This document shows positions 40,325 to 49,371 of a stretch of 64,000 nucleotides of DNA, piece after piece. The stretch is from Lentzea xinjiangensis. Lineage in GTDB: Bacteria; Actinomycetota; Actinomycetes; Mycobacteriales; Pseudonocardiaceae. The position numbers were made by a program, and so were the translations under genes. The stretch is from NCBI RefSeq assembly GCF_900110955.1, contig NZ_FOFR01000004.1:71290-135289 (forward strand). Reading direction: 5' to 3'. Under the pieces are notes generated by a model, which made no database searches, had not been told where the DNA came from, and saw only the letters and a list, made by a program, of their open reading frames with translations. The first letter of the stretch is position 1, and the number at the start of each line of letters is the position of its first letter.

Positions 40325-40927
40325 ATGACGCGTGCGGAGATCGTCCGGCTCGCCCGCTGCGTGGTGCGCCGGCCCAGGTGGCAGCTCGTCGTCGCGGTCC
40401 TGCTGTCCGCCTGGACCCTCGCCTGGGTCCTCGGGCAGCTCGCCCGCACCCCGCTGTCCCCGCTGGACGTGCTCGCCTGGACCGGCATCCCGCTCGACGC
40501 CGCCTCAGCCTGGGCCAGGGACCGCGTCGACGTCCTCGTCTGGCTCGCCACGCTCGGCGGCCTGAGCTGGGCCGCCACCACCGAGCAGGGCCAGCTCCCG
40601 GCGCTCGCGGGCTGGTTCGCGGTGCTGGTCGCGGGGGAAGCGGCCGGCTACGAGCACGCCGTCCAGCGGGCGATGCTCAGCATGGTGGTGTTCCTGGGCA
40701 TCCTCGCGGCCGTGTCGGTCACGGGCCGGCACGCGTTCGTCGTCGACCGCGTCGCCGTCATGCCGAAGGACGTCGTACGCGCGGGGATCACCGCCGCCGT
40801 CCTGACGGCCGTGGTCCCGCTCATCGCCCCCGGCCTCGCCCTCACCCGGCTCGTCCGGCCGTACGTGACGAAGCCGCCGCGGCCGCTGAGGCGGGTTGAG
40901 ACCCCGCTGCTGAGGGAAACCGGCTGA
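40325..40927 (+). CDS. Membrane protein of unknown function
   Basis: 200 aa with about five hydrophobic segments (residues ~20-40, 44-60, 66-84, 91-106, 116-135, 150-175). ATG at 40325 after GGCAAGGTGGGGGT. No catalytic motif is seen and no family is recognised. The next gene starts 2 bp after its stop and is also a membrane protein, so they form a small operon. The MarR gene is divergent 136 bp away. Confidence 0.75.
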   Translation: MTRAEIVRLARCVVRRPRWQLVVAVLLSAWTLAWVLGQLARTPLSPLDVLAWTGIPLDAASAWARDRVDVLVWLATLGGLSWAATTEQGQLPALAGWFAVLVAGEAAGYEHAVQRAMLSMVVFLGILAAVSVTGRHAFVVDRVAVMPKDVVRAGITAAVLTAVVPLIAPGLALTRLVRPYVTKPPRPLRRVETPLLRETG

Positions 40928-40928
40928 G

Positions 40929-41147
40929 GTGAGCGACTACCTGCCGCCCCCTGCTCCTCCGCGCAGCGCGCTGACGCTGCGGTTGTGGCTCGCCGGGTTC
41001 GGGCTCGTCTTCAACGCGGTCGCCGGTTGGCTGGCACTGCGGGCCGGCATCGTCTGGCTCGGCGTCGTGCTCCTGCTGCTCGCCGTCGTCTGCGTCGTGG
41101 ACTTCGGCTGGGTCGTCCACCGCAAACGGCGGGGCGACCCGGGCTGA
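40929..41147 (+). CDS. Small two-helix membrane protein
   Basis: 72 aa, GTG start, one base-pair gap after the preceding stop (TGAG-GTG). Two hydrophobic helices (LRLWLAGFGLVFNAVAGWLA, then GIVWLGVVLLLLAVVCVVDF) and a basic end HRKRRGD. No family recognised. Likely co-translated with the upstream membrane protein. Confidence 0.65.
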   Translation: MSDYLPPPAPPRSALTLRLWLAGFGLVFNAVAGWLALRAGIVWLGVVLLLLAVVCVVDFGWVVHRKRRGDPG

Positions 41148-41184
41148 CGCCGTCGGAAACCCGTGCTTGGGACTTCCCGCCCGG

Positions 41185-41868
41185 ATGGATGAAGATGTCT
41201 TCGTGCATGAAGATCCGGCCAGGGACAGATTAGCCAGGGTGATGCGTCGGCAGCCTGTGCAGCAGCGCGGCGCGGCTACTGTCTCCGCGATCCTGGACGC
41301 CTGCGCGAGCCTGCTGAACGAATACGACTACGACGACATCACCACGGCGCGCATCGTCGATGTGGCCGGTGTGCCTATCGGCTCTTTCTACCAGTACTTC
41401 CCGGACAAACGATCCGTTGTCCACGCTTTGGCGCTGCGCGGCATGGAGACCTATCTGCGCGAGGTCGGGGAGCTCTTCGCCACCGGCCTGATCGCGGACA
41501 CGTGGCGCGAGGCCATGGCGCAGGCCGTGAGCGTCTACATGCGGATGCTGCACGAATTGCCGGGCTTCGGGCGGGTGCGGTTCAGCGACATGCTGGACAG
41601 CCACCGCCTCGACTCGAGCGTCGACCAGTACGAGCTCATGGCCGAATGCCTGGCGGAGATGTTCGGCAACCGGTTCGGCACGCACGGCGACGCCCCGGTG
41701 GTGCTGACGTTCCGGATCGCCGTGCAGACCGCGGACGCGCTGTTCAAGCTCGCCGAACGGGTCGGCGAGGACGACCGCGCGTACGTGGTCGGCACGGCGA
41801 ACGAGCTGCTCACCGGCGTGCTCGGCACGGTGCTGGAGGCGCCGCGGGACCCGGCTCAGAGGCCGTAG
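41185..41868 (+). CDS. TetR-family regulator
   Basis: 227 aa from the ATG at 41185; 41242 (MRRQPVQQRG) is an alternative. The HTH is AILDACASLLNEYDYDDITT, then RIVDVAGVPIGSFYQYFPDKRSVVHAL. The C-terminal domain is of the TetR_C type found with Arg-Pro-rich N-terminal extensions. It converges on, and overlaps by 13 bp, the flavoprotein disulfide reductase gene; its target is not evident. Confidence 0.87.
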   Translation: MDEDVFVHEDPARDRLARVMRRQPVQQRGAATVSAILDACASLLNEYDYDDITTARIVDVAGVPIGSFYQYFPDKRSVVHALALRGMETYLREVGELFATGLIADTWREAMAQAVSVYMRMLHELPGFGRVRFSDMLDSHRLDSSVDQYELMAECLAEMFGNRFGTHGDAPVVLTFRIAVQTADALFKLAERVGEDDRAYVVGTANELLTGVLGTVLEAPRDPAQRP

Positions 41869-43196
41869 GCCTCCAGCAGCCGCAGCCAGACCTCGCTGAT
41901 CGTCGGGTACGAGGGGACCGCGTGCCACAGCCGGTCCACGGTGACCTCGCCGACGATCGCGACGGTCGCCGAGTGCAGCAGCTCGGCGACGTCCTGGCCG
42001 ACGAACGTGACACCGACCAGGGTCCGCGTGCGCTCGTCCACGACCATCCGCGTCTTGCCCCGGTAGCCGTCGGCGTGCAGCGACGAGCCGGCGACCGCGA
42101 TGTCGAGGTCGACCACCCTGATCTCGCGGCCGGCCGCGCGGGCCTCGGCCGCGGTGTGCCCGACGAACGCCACCTCGGGGTCGGTGAACACGACCTGCGG
42201 CACCGCGACGTGGTCGGCACTGGCCTGCCCGGCCGACCACGGCTTCGGCTCGAACCCGCGGGAGCGCTCCAGGATCGCCGTGCCGACCGCCCGTGCCTGG
42301 TACTTGCCCTGGTGCGTGAGCAACGCGCGGCCGGTGACATCACCCGCCGCGTACAGCCACCGCCCGTCCACATCGGACACCAGGCCGGTGTCGTCGATGG
42401 TCAGCGGCTTGCCGTCCTTCGTCGCCGGCACCCGCCCGGTCGCGACGAGGATCTCCGAGCCCCGCACCACCCGGCCGTCCTGCAACGTCAGCGCGCCCGG
42501 CGCGATGGCCGACGCACGGGCGTTGAGCAGCACCTCGACGCCGTCCTCGCGCAGGCCCTCGGCGACCAGGGGCCCGACGAACTCCTCCAGCCGCGGCAAC
42601 GGCCGGTCGCCCGACACCACCAGCGTCACCTTCGACCCGAGCCGCGCCCAGGCCTGCGCCATCTCGACGCCGACCACGCCGCCGCCGAGCACGACCAGCG
42701 AGTCCGGCACCTCGCGCGCCGACGTGGCCTCCCGCGAGGTCCACACCGGAGTACCGTCGATGCCGTCCAGCGGCGGCATCTTCGGCACGCTGCCGGTGCA
42801 GACCACGACGGCCTGGCGCGCCCGGTGGACCTCGCCGCCCACGGTGACCTCGCGTTCGCCGGTGACCTCACCGTCGCCGCGGATGACGTGGATGTTCTCC
42901 GACTCCGCCCACTCCACCTGGCCGCTGTCGTCCCAGTCGGAGGTGAAGCCGGTGCGGCGGGCGAGCACCTCGCGCGGGTTCAGCGACCCGGCGTCCACAC
43001 CTCGCACGCGCCGGGCGGCGGCGAGCGCGTGGCCGGGCCGCAACAACGCCTTCGAGGGCATGCAGGCCCAGTACGAGCACTCGCCGCCGACCAGCTCCTT
43101 CTCGATCATGGCGGTGGACAGGCCACCGGCGGCCGTCCGCCACGCCACGTTCTCACCTACGGGGCCACCACCGATGACGATGACGTCGAAGTCCAT
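41856..43196 (-). CDS. FAD/NAD(P)-dependent disulfide oxidoreductase family protein
   Basis: 446 aa. FAD site VIVIGGGPVGENVAW at residues 5-19; redox cysteines in GGECSYWACMPSKA (C-x4-C) near 38-50; NAD(P) site VVLGGGVVGVEMAQAWARLG near 170; ATGRVPAT and LYAAGDVTG (second FAD contact) near 250-290; dimerisation domain at the C-terminus. The class-defining HPTxxE active-site His is replaced: the segment reads PSYPTISE. It resembles lipoamide-dehydrogenase/mercuric-reductase-like proteins, but the changed base makes the substrate uncertain. Confidence 0.88.
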   Translation of the reverse strand: MDFDVIVIGGGPVGENVAWRTAAGGLSTAMIEKELVGGECSYWACMPSKALLRPGHALAAARRVRGVDAGSLNPREVLARRTGFTSDWDDSGQVEWAESENIHVIRGDGEVTGEREVTVGGEVHRARQAVVVCTGSVPKMPPLDGIDGTPVWTSREATSAREVPDSLVVLGGGVVGVEMAQAWARLGSKVTLVVSGDRPLPRLEEFVGPLVAEGLREDGVEVLLNARASAIAPGALTLQDGRVVRGSEILVATGRVPATKDGKPLTIDDTGLVSDVDGRWLYAAGDVTGRALLTHQGKYQARAVGTAILERSRGFEPKPWSAGQASADHVAVPQVVFTDPEVAFVGHTAAEARAAGREIRVVDLDIAVAGSSLHADGYRGKTRMVVDERTRTLVGVTFVGQDVAELLHSATVAIVGEVTVDRLWHAVPSYPTISEVWLRLLEAYGL

Positions 43197-43217
43197 GGCC
43201 GCCAGCGTAGGCTCCGG

Positions 43218-43577
43218 TCAGGAAAGCCACACGAGGCAGAAGGTGTGCCCGACCGGGTCCGCGTACACCCGGAACGTGTCGTCGGTGTCCTTCTGCACCA
43301 GCCGCGCGCCGAGCGCCAGCGCCTTGGGCTCGGCCTCCTCGATGTCCTCGACCAGCACGTCGAGGTGGACCTGCTGCGAGCCGTGCGGGTCGGGGAACGT
43401 GGGTGGCTGGTACTCGGGCGAGAGCTGGAACGCGAGGCGCGTGCCGTTCGCGACGACCACGACCCAGTTGTCGTCTGCACCGGCGAGGCGTTCGGCGCCG
43501 AGGAGTTTTTCGTAGAACGAAGCCAGTTCGGGAGGATTCGGGCAATCGAGCACGACAGAACGCAGTTGTCCGACCAT
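43218..43577 (-). CDS. VOC (glyoxalase/dioxygenase-fold) family protein
   Basis: 119 aa from the ATG at 43577; GTG 43586 is also possible. Two beta-alpha-beta-beta-beta modules: LRSVVLDCPNPPELASFYEKLLG and VHLDVLVEDIEEAEPKALALGAR. Ends in VYADPVGHTFCLVWLS, as is usual in this fold. Possible metal ligands are a His (QQVHLDV) and others, but a full 2-His-1-Glu set is not certain. Substrate unknown. Leftward, 21 bp beyond the flavoprotein's start. Confidence 0.85.
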   Translation of the reverse strand: MVGQLRSVVLDCPNPPELASFYEKLLGAERLAGADDNWVVVVANGTRLAFQLSPEYQPPTFPDPHGSQQVHLDVLVEDIEEAEPKALALGARLVQKDTDDTFRVYADPVGHTFCLVWLS

Positions 43578-43589
43578 GCCCTCCACCTT

Positions 43590-44828
43590 CTACCGGGTGG
43601 CGGGCAGCCGCAACGCCTGCTTGGCGATCGGGTCCAGGGCCTGGTCGCCCGCGCCGCCCGACCACACCACGAACGCGAGCTGGACGTGGCTGCCCTTGGC
43701 GCCGCTCGCGAACGCGGCGTTCTCCAGCGGCTTGCCGTCCGGCCCGTGCACACCACCGGAACCCGGCAGGGAGACGACCGAGAGCAGCGCCGTCGCGCTC
43801 GGCGAGTCCAGCAGGTCGAGGTCCGCCACGAGCACGGTCGCCTGCTTGTCCCGCACCGTCGTCTCGTAGGTGGCGCGCAGCAGCGCGCCGCACTCGTTGG
43901 CGATCAGCCACGCCTTGACGTCGCCGAACGCCTGCGCCTGGCAGTCGGTGTCCTTCCTCGTCTCCTTCGGCACGAACGCCGTGCCGTCGACGACCACCGT
44001 CGTCGCCTGCGGCACCGCCGGCTGCGACGTCGACCCGGTCGCGCTGTCGTCACCGCCGGACAGCAGCACCATCAGCCACACGAGCAGGACCAGGGCGATG
44101 GTCCCGGCCACCGCGAGGAAGGCCCAGGGCCGCTTGCCCGGCGCCCGCGCGCCGGCGGTCACCGGCCGGGCGTCGACCTTCGGGATCAGCATCGTGGAGG
44201 CGGACGCGAGGTCGGGCGAGACCGCGTCGCTGAACCCCTCGGTGAGGATCGAGCGCGCGTCCGGCGGGGTGCCGGTGGGCTGCAGGATCGCGAGGAGCTT
44301 CGCCGCGTGGTCGGCCGTGCACGGCACCGCCGACGTCGCGAGCTCGCGGGCGGCGGTGAGCAGGGTGGACGGCTTGGGGTGCAGGACCCGCACACCGCGG
44401 TTGAGGTCGACCGTCGGCTGCACGACCTGGCTCACGAACGGGCCGACCGCCACGACCGTGCTGACCGGGAGCGGCTCCGCGCGCATCGCCTGGATCCGCT
44501 GCGCCACCGCGGTCGCCGCCGCCACCGCCTCGGTCGCGGGGTTCGCGGTGCCGTCCTTCGCGACCAGCGGCCAGCCGTCCATCTTCCACTGCTCGCCGAG
44601 CGGGGCCTCGAGCTTCACCGCCGGGTCCGGCAGGTCGACGCCGACGATCACCAGCACGCCCTTGGGCAGCACGACGATCGCGTCCAGGGGCATGGGGCAG
44701 CCGGGTGGCTGGACGCCCATCAGCGCAACGCCACCGAGCACACCGGTACCCGCGCCGCACGCCGTCAGGGCGGCACGGACGTCCGCCCCAATGGCCGAGG
44801 GTTCAGCGCCCAGACGGATCAACCGCAC
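43590..44828 (-). CDS. Single-pass membrane protein with NERD-like N-terminal region
   Basis: 412 aa from the GTG at 44828, with AAGGTGGGG upstream; a longer frame from 44900 is possible. The N-terminal region (CPMPLDAIVVLPKGVLVIVG near residues 42-61) resembles the DxxVV-xPxGv-vvE core of NERD domains, with the Glu changed. One membrane helix (RPWAFLAVAGTIALVLLVWL) near 240-260 is followed by an extracytoplasmic domain with two Cys (DTDCQ, ANECGA). The function is unknown. It is followed by the VOC gene 12 bp downstream. Confidence 0.65.
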   Translation of the reverse strand: MRLIRLGAEPSAIGADVRAALTACGAGTGVLGGVALMGVQPPGCPMPLDAIVVLPKGVLVIVGVDLPDPAVKLEAPLGEQWKMDGWPLVAKDGTANPATEAVAAATAVAQRIQAMRAEPLPVSTVVAVGPFVSQVVQPTVDLNRGVRVLHPKPSTLLTAARELATSAVPCTADHAAKLLAILQPTGTPPDARSILTEGFSDAVSPDLASASTMLIPKVDARPVTAGARAPGKRPWAFLAVAGTIALVLLVWLMVLLSGGDDSATGSTSQPAVPQATTVVVDGTAFVPKETRKDTDCQAQAFGDVKAWLIANECGALLRATYETTVRDKQATVLVADLDLLDSPSATALLSVVSLPGSGGVHGPDGKPLENAAFASGAKGSHVQLAFVVWSGGAGDQALDPIAKQALRLPATR

Positions 44829-45359
44829 GAGACCCCACCTTTCCGCACGGGGGGACACGGTAGCGGTCCGGGGTCGGCTGACCTCAGCCAGTCGAGACAT
44901 TGCGTGATGCCCGTCACCGGTGAGTGGATCACTCGTTGGATTGATTGCTTGCCTATGTTCACGGAGCGTCCTGGGACGAGCGCTCAGTGCTCGCCGTGCT
45001 GGTCGTGGCCGTCGTGTCCCCTGTCGCGACGGCCGCGACACTCACGCGAAGGGCGAGGCGGGGACGCGTCGGCACGAAAGACGGCGTCGTGGTGCGGACG
45101 AACGCAACGGCGCTGCGGGAGGGCTCCTCGACGTGATCGCCGCGATAAACCCGCTCCAGATCACGATCACGCATCACTCGGTGGGGAAGATCGGGACTTA
45201 AGACCTGTATCCACCCCGGTCGGGTGATGATCGAGCTGGTTCTTATGGCGGACATGGCTCAAGTCGGGGCAGAATGCAGTGAACGGGAATTCACGGTGAT
45301 CACCTCACTCGGCAAAGGCGTAGGGGAAGACGTCCCTCGTCGAGTAGCGGAGGTCAGCA
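44829..45359. other. Intergenic region upstream of the DUF3145 gene
   Basis: About 530 bp with no convincing coding frame. It contains palindromes TCACCGGTGA near 44910 and GAGTGGATCACTC near 44921, and the sequence around 45190-45260 is AT-richer, possibly holding the rightward promoter of the DUF3145 gene. No RNA gene is recognised. Confidence 0.35.
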
Positions 45360-45863
45360 GTGAGCACCCGTGGCAGCACCAGTGGCGTGGTCTACGTCCA
45401 CTCGTCGCCGTCTGCGGTCTGTCCGCACGTCGAGTGGGCGATCTCGGGCACCCTCGGTGTCCGAGTAGACCTCAGGTGGGCAGCGCAACCCGCGGCACCA
45501 GGCCAGTTGCGCGCTGAATGCGCGTGGACCGGAGACGCCGGAACCGGCGCGAAACTCGTGGCTGCGCTGCGCGCGTGGCCAATGCTCCGCTTCGAGGTGA
45601 CCGAGGAGCCGTCACCTGGTCAGGACGGTGAGCGCTTCTGCTTCGCCCCTGTCCTCGGTCTGTGGCATGCCCGCACCTCGGCCAACGGCGACATCGTGGT
45701 GAACGAGGACCAGCTGCGCGCGCTCGCGGTCAGAGCCCGTGGCGGTGAGTCGTTCGCGCACGGGGTGGACGAACTGCTCGGCGCCGCGTGGGACGACGCG
45801 CTGGAACCGTTCCGCCGCGCGGGCGACGGCGCTCCCGTCACCTGGCTGCACCGCGTGGGCTGA
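45360..45863 (+). CDS. DUF3145 family protein
   Basis: 167 aa, GTG start with CGGAGGTCAGCA upstream. STRGSTSGVVYVHSSPSAVCPH (in parts: GVVYVHSSPSAVCPHVEWA), LGVRVDLRWAAQPAAPGQLR and PVTWLHRVG at the end are typical of this conserved actinobacterial family of unknown function. The 5' side is a long non-coding stretch; the 3' side converges on the lanthipeptide transporter gene. Confidence 0.88.
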   Translation: MSTRGSTSGVVYVHSSPSAVCPHVEWAISGTLGVRVDLRWAAQPAAPGQLRAECAWTGDAGTGAKLVAALRAWPMLRFEVTEEPSPGQDGERFCFAPVLGLWHARTSANGDIVVNEDQLRALAVRARGGESFAHGVDELLGAAWDDALEPFRRAGDGAPVTWLHRVG

Positions 45864-45892
45864 CCGGACCGGCCGTCCGGAGTGGACCCCGC

Positions 45893-47611
45893 TCACCGCT
45901 TGGGCAGCGGGGTGTCCTCCCGGTGCGTGGGGTCCCAGGCCAGCATGAGCTGCCCGTAGAGCGCGGAGGTCTTGAGCAGGTGCTCGTGGGCGCCGAGCAG
46001 CGGCTTGCCGCCGTCCATGACCAGCACGCGGCCGGCGCGCAGCGCCGAGCTCAGCCGGTGCGCGATCACCACGAGAATTCCTCCCCGCTGCGCGAAAGCC
46101 CGCTCGACGCGGGCCTCCGCCGCGGGGTCCAGGTGTGAGGTCGCCTCGTCGAGGATGACGACGCTCGCGGACGTGGCGTAGACCCGTGCGAGCGCCAAGA
46201 GCTGTGCCTCACCGGCGGAAAGTCCTTCACCGGCGTGACCGAGGGTGGCGTCCAGGCCACCGAGCCGGTCCAGAAGTGGTGCGGCGCCGACCTTCTCCAC
46301 CGCCTCGGCCAGGTCGCGGTCGGTCGCCCACGGCGCGAGCAGCGCGAGGTTCTCCCGCACGGTGCCCGTGAACAGGTACGTCTCCTGCGGGATAAGGGCG
46401 ATCGCGTGGTGCCTCACCGCGGGCGTCACCCGGTCGACGCGGGCGCCGCCGAACAGGACGCTGCCGCGGTCCGGCGCCATCAGGCCGGTGAGCAGACCGG
46501 CCATTGTGGACTTGCCGATGCCGGACGGCCCGACCACGGCCAGGTGGTCGCCGGGGCGCAGGGTGAGCGACAGGCCGCGCAGGACCGGTTCGGCGTCCGG
46601 GCTCCAGCCGAACGCGACGTCCTGCAGCAGGAACCCGCCGTGGGCCGGCACCTGGTCGCCGGGTCTCCCCGCGTCCCGCGGCGCGACCTCCTGGAGCCGT
46701 TTGAGCGCGACCATCAACCGCATCACGACGGTGCTGGTGGTGCGGGCGAGACCGTGCAGCGCGGGGTTCACGCTGCCGGTCAGGTAGACGACCGCGGCCA
46801 GCACCGCACCGGTCGTGAGCCGGCCGGACGCGACGAGCGGCGGGGCGAACGCCACCAGCAGCGCGATCGGGGCGAAGCCGCCCACCGCGATCACCGTGGC
46901 CCGCAACGAGTTCGCCCACGCGACGGTGATCGTGGCCCTGGCCTGCTGATCGACCTGCCTGGCGATGTCCGCGCCGGCCTCGTCCGACGCGGTGCAGGCG
47001 GCGACGTCCCGCAGGCCGGTGAGCACCGAGCCGGACGCCTCCGCGGTGCGTTCGTCGGCCATCACGGCGTCGCGCTGGCGCCGGGCGAGTGACGGGAGCA
47101 TGAGCCCGAAGAGCAGCAAGGCCACCAGGATCGGGAGCACGACCAGCCAGATCAGGGCGGCGGCCGTCGTCGCGAGACCGATGAGCGCGGCGATCGTGGT
47201 GACCAGCAGGGCGCGGGCCTGGACGAGGACGCCGGCCGTGGCGTCGCGCACCACCTCGACGTGCCGGGTGATCATGGCGACCGCGCTGGCGTCCGGGGTC
47301 CTGCGGTGCGTCGGGTCGCTCAGCACGCCTTTGACGACCTGCGTGACCAGGGCGTCGCGCATGGGTTCGACGACGTCGCCGAGCCGGGCGAAGACCTGGC
47401 GCTGGCCGAGCGCTCCGAGCACCGCGAGCGCGGCGAAGGCCAGCAGCCACAGGACGCCCGCCAGCGGGTTCCCCGCGGCGAAGCCCTCGTCGACGGCGGT
47501 GCCGACGAGCTTGCCGCCGAAGAACGCCGGCACGCCCTCGAGCGTGGACCAGCCGAGCAGGACGAGGACGCCCCTGCGGTGTCCTGCCAGCGTGGAGAGG
47601 TAGAAACGCAT
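45893..47611 (-). CDS. ABC transporter, lanthipeptide export subunit (RamB-like)
   Basis: 572 aa half-transporter: six membrane helices (residues ~15-300) and an ATPase domain with Walker A GPSGIGKSTMAGLLTG (~370), signature LSAGEAQLLALARV (~475), Walker B VVILDEATSHLDP (~497) and H-loop VIAHRLSS. All catalytic residues are present. Begins directly after the stop of the other ABC gene (no gap). By position equivalent to RamB in the SapB cluster, it should pair with its neighbour to export the modified peptide. Confidence 0.85.
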   Translation of the reverse strand: MRFYLSTLAGHRRGVLVLLGWSTLEGVPAFFGGKLVGTAVDEGFAAGNPLAGVLWLLAFAALAVLGALGQRQVFARLGDVVEPMRDALVTQVVKGVLSDPTHRRTPDASAVAMITRHVEVVRDATAGVLVQARALLVTTIAALIGLATTAAALIWLVVLPILVALLLFGLMLPSLARRQRDAVMADERTAEASGSVLTGLRDVAACTASDEAGADIARQVDQQARATITVAWANSLRATVIAVGGFAPIALLVAFAPPLVASGRLTTGAVLAAVVYLTGSVNPALHGLARTTSTVVMRLMVALKRLQEVAPRDAGRPGDQVPAHGGFLLQDVAFGWSPDAEPVLRGLSLTLRPGDHLAVVGPSGIGKSTMAGLLTGLMAPDRGSVLFGGARVDRVTPAVRHHAIALIPQETYLFTGTVRENLALLAPWATDRDLAEAVEKVGAAPLLDRLGGLDATLGHAGEGLSAGEAQLLALARVYATSASVVILDEATSHLDPAAEARVERAFAQRGGILVVIAHRLSSALRAGRVLVMDGGKPLLGAHEHLLKTSALYGQLMLAWDPTHREDTPLPKR

Positions 47612-49228
47612 TTACTCGCCCCCGGTGAACACAGCGCGGTAGTCCTCGTCGTCCCACAGCTCGGCGTGGGTGCCGGTGCCCCGGACCCGGCCGTCTTCCA
47701 GCCACACCACGACGTCGGCCCGTGCCGCCGTCGCCGGGCGGTGCGTCACCACGACCCGCGTCCTGCCGGGCAGGGCGGTGGTGAGGGCTTCGTCCACTTT
47801 GGCCTCGGTCACCGTGTCCAGGCTCGCGGTGGCGTCGTCGAGCACGAGGACCTCGGGGTCGCGCACGATCGCGCGCGCCAGCCCGACGCGTTGCGCCTCA
47901 CCGCCGGACAGCGGCACCTCCGAGAGCGGGGTCCCGTAGCCCTGTGGCAGGCGGATGAGCACGTCGTGCACCTGCGCCGCGACCGCCGCGTCGCGCACCC
48001 GGACCTCGTCCGCGTCCGTTCCGTAGGCGATCGAACGACCGATCGTCGTGCCCAGCAGAGCGGGGCGTTCGAAGGCGTACCCGACCTCGCCGTCCCTCGC
48101 GACCTCGCCGTCGTCCACAGCGGACAGTCCGCCGAGCACCGCGGCCAGCGTCGACTTGCCCGCGCCGGAACGGCCGACGAGCGCGGCGAACGAGCCTTCG
48201 GGAATCGTGAGGCTCACGTCGTGCAACGCGCCCTCGACGCTGACCCCGCGCAGCTCGATGCCTCCGCCGGAGGGCTTGGGCGCCGGGCGGTCCGGTACCT
48301 CGCTCGCGAGCACCTCGGCGATCCTGCCGGCGGACGCGCGGGTGCGTTCCAGCGCGGTGAGCTGCGGGATCTGCCCCACGATGCCCATGCCGAGCGCGGT
48401 GTAGCCGAGCGCGGCGAGCACGTCGCCGGGGGTCAGCCTGCCCTGGAGGATGCCGAAACCGGCGGCGATGAGCACGGCCAGCTCCACGGCCGGCAGCAGC
48501 AGACCCGCGCGCCACATCATCTTCGCCTGGGTGCGCCACATGCCCCCGCCCGCGGAGGAGAGGCGGGGGAGGGGCTGCAGCACCCGCCCGGACTCGCGGT
48601 CGGCGATCCCCGCGGCGGCGATCGTGTGCCGACCGGCCACCGCGTCGAGCAGGCGGGCCGAGATCTCGCCGGAGACCTCCTGGTAGGCCAGCACGTCGTC
48701 CGCGGTGAGCTGCATGTGCGTGCGGACGAGCAGCATCGCCAGCGGCACGCTGACCGCGAAGACCGCGGCGAGCCGCCAGTCGAGCAGCGCGAGCGCCACC
48801 ACGGCACCCACCGACGACACCACGGTGACGACGAGGGTGATCAGCGTGACCACGACACCACCGGCGTTGCCGCAGTCGCCGGTCAGCCGGCTCACGGCGT
48901 CACCCGCGGCGAACCGCGGCGGGTGGCCGAGGGCGAGCAGGTGGCGGGACAACATCTTGCGCAGCCGGGCGGTGGTGCGGGCGGTGATGCTCGCGGCGAG
49001 CACGATGCCGATCGCGTCACCGACGATCTCGGTCGCCGCGAGCAGCAGCAGCCACAGCACGGTGACCAGCACGAACGTTCCGCTCAACGCCATGTCCACG
49101 GCGTCGGCGAGCGCGGCGGGGAGCAGCAGGCCGCCCGTCGTGGCCACCGCGGCGTTGAGCAGCAGCAGCCACGGGCGCACCTGTCGTCGCGTGACGGAGA
49201 ACAGCAGTGCGTCACCGGGTTTGGCCAT
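47612..49228 (-). CDS. ABC transporter, lanthipeptide export subunit (RamA-like)
   Basis: 538 aa from the ATG at 49226-49228, with GGAGGAACAGCCG upstream (minus strand). Six membrane helices (~15-285), Walker A GRSGAGKSTLAAVLGG (~340), signature LSGGEAQRVGLARA (~440), Walker B VLVLDDATASLDT (~465), H-loop VVTHRPA. The catalytic Glu after Walker B is Asp, so one ATP site of the heterodimer would be weak, as in many asymmetric exporters. No C39 peptidase domain is present, so leader removal needs another protease. Equivalent in order to RamA. Confidence 0.85.
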   Translation of the reverse strand: MAKPGDALLFSVTRRQVRPWLLLLNAAVATTGGLLLPAALADAVDMALSGTFVLVTVLWLLLLAATEIVGDAIGIVLAASITARTTARLRKMLSRHLLALGHPPRFAAGDAVSRLTGDCGNAGGVVVTLITLVVTVVSSVGAVVALALLDWRLAAVFAVSVPLAMLLVRTHMQLTADDVLAYQEVSGEISARLLDAVAGRHTIAAAGIADRESGRVLQPLPRLSSAGGGMWRTQAKMMWRAGLLLPAVELAVLIAAGFGILQGRLTPGDVLAALGYTALGMGIVGQIPQLTALERTRASAGRIAEVLASEVPDRPAPKPSGGGIELRGVSVEGALHDVSLTIPEGSFAALVGRSGAGKSTLAAVLGGLSAVDDGEVARDGEVGYAFERPALLGTTIGRSIAYGTDADEVRVRDAAVAAQVHDVLIRLPQGYGTPLSEVPLSGGEAQRVGLARAIVRDPEVLVLDDATASLDTVTEAKVDEALTTALPGRTRVVVTHRPATAARADVVVWLEDGRVRGTGTHAELWDDEDYRAVFTGGE

Positions 49229-49268
49229 CGGCTGTTCCTCCGGGGGTCGGCAGGGCGCATCATGAGCG

Positions 49269-49344
49269 AGGGCCCGACAGCTGGCCGGCTGCCGGGCCCT
49301 GCAGGTGGCGGGTGAGCGGCATACTTCGCCTATGCCGCTCACCC
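49269..49344 (-). terminator. Two hairpins between the precursor and transporter genes
   Basis: On the leftward transcript the first hairpin has perfect 14-bp arms at 49310-49323 and 49331-49344 with a 7-nt loop, starting 27 nt after the precursor stop. The second has arms 49269-49281 and 49288-49300 with one mismatch. They may act as partial terminators or mRNA stabilisers so that precursor is made in excess over transporters. Confidence 0.6.
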
Positions 49345-49371
49345 ACCGCGGTGGTTCAGTTGAGGCGCAGG

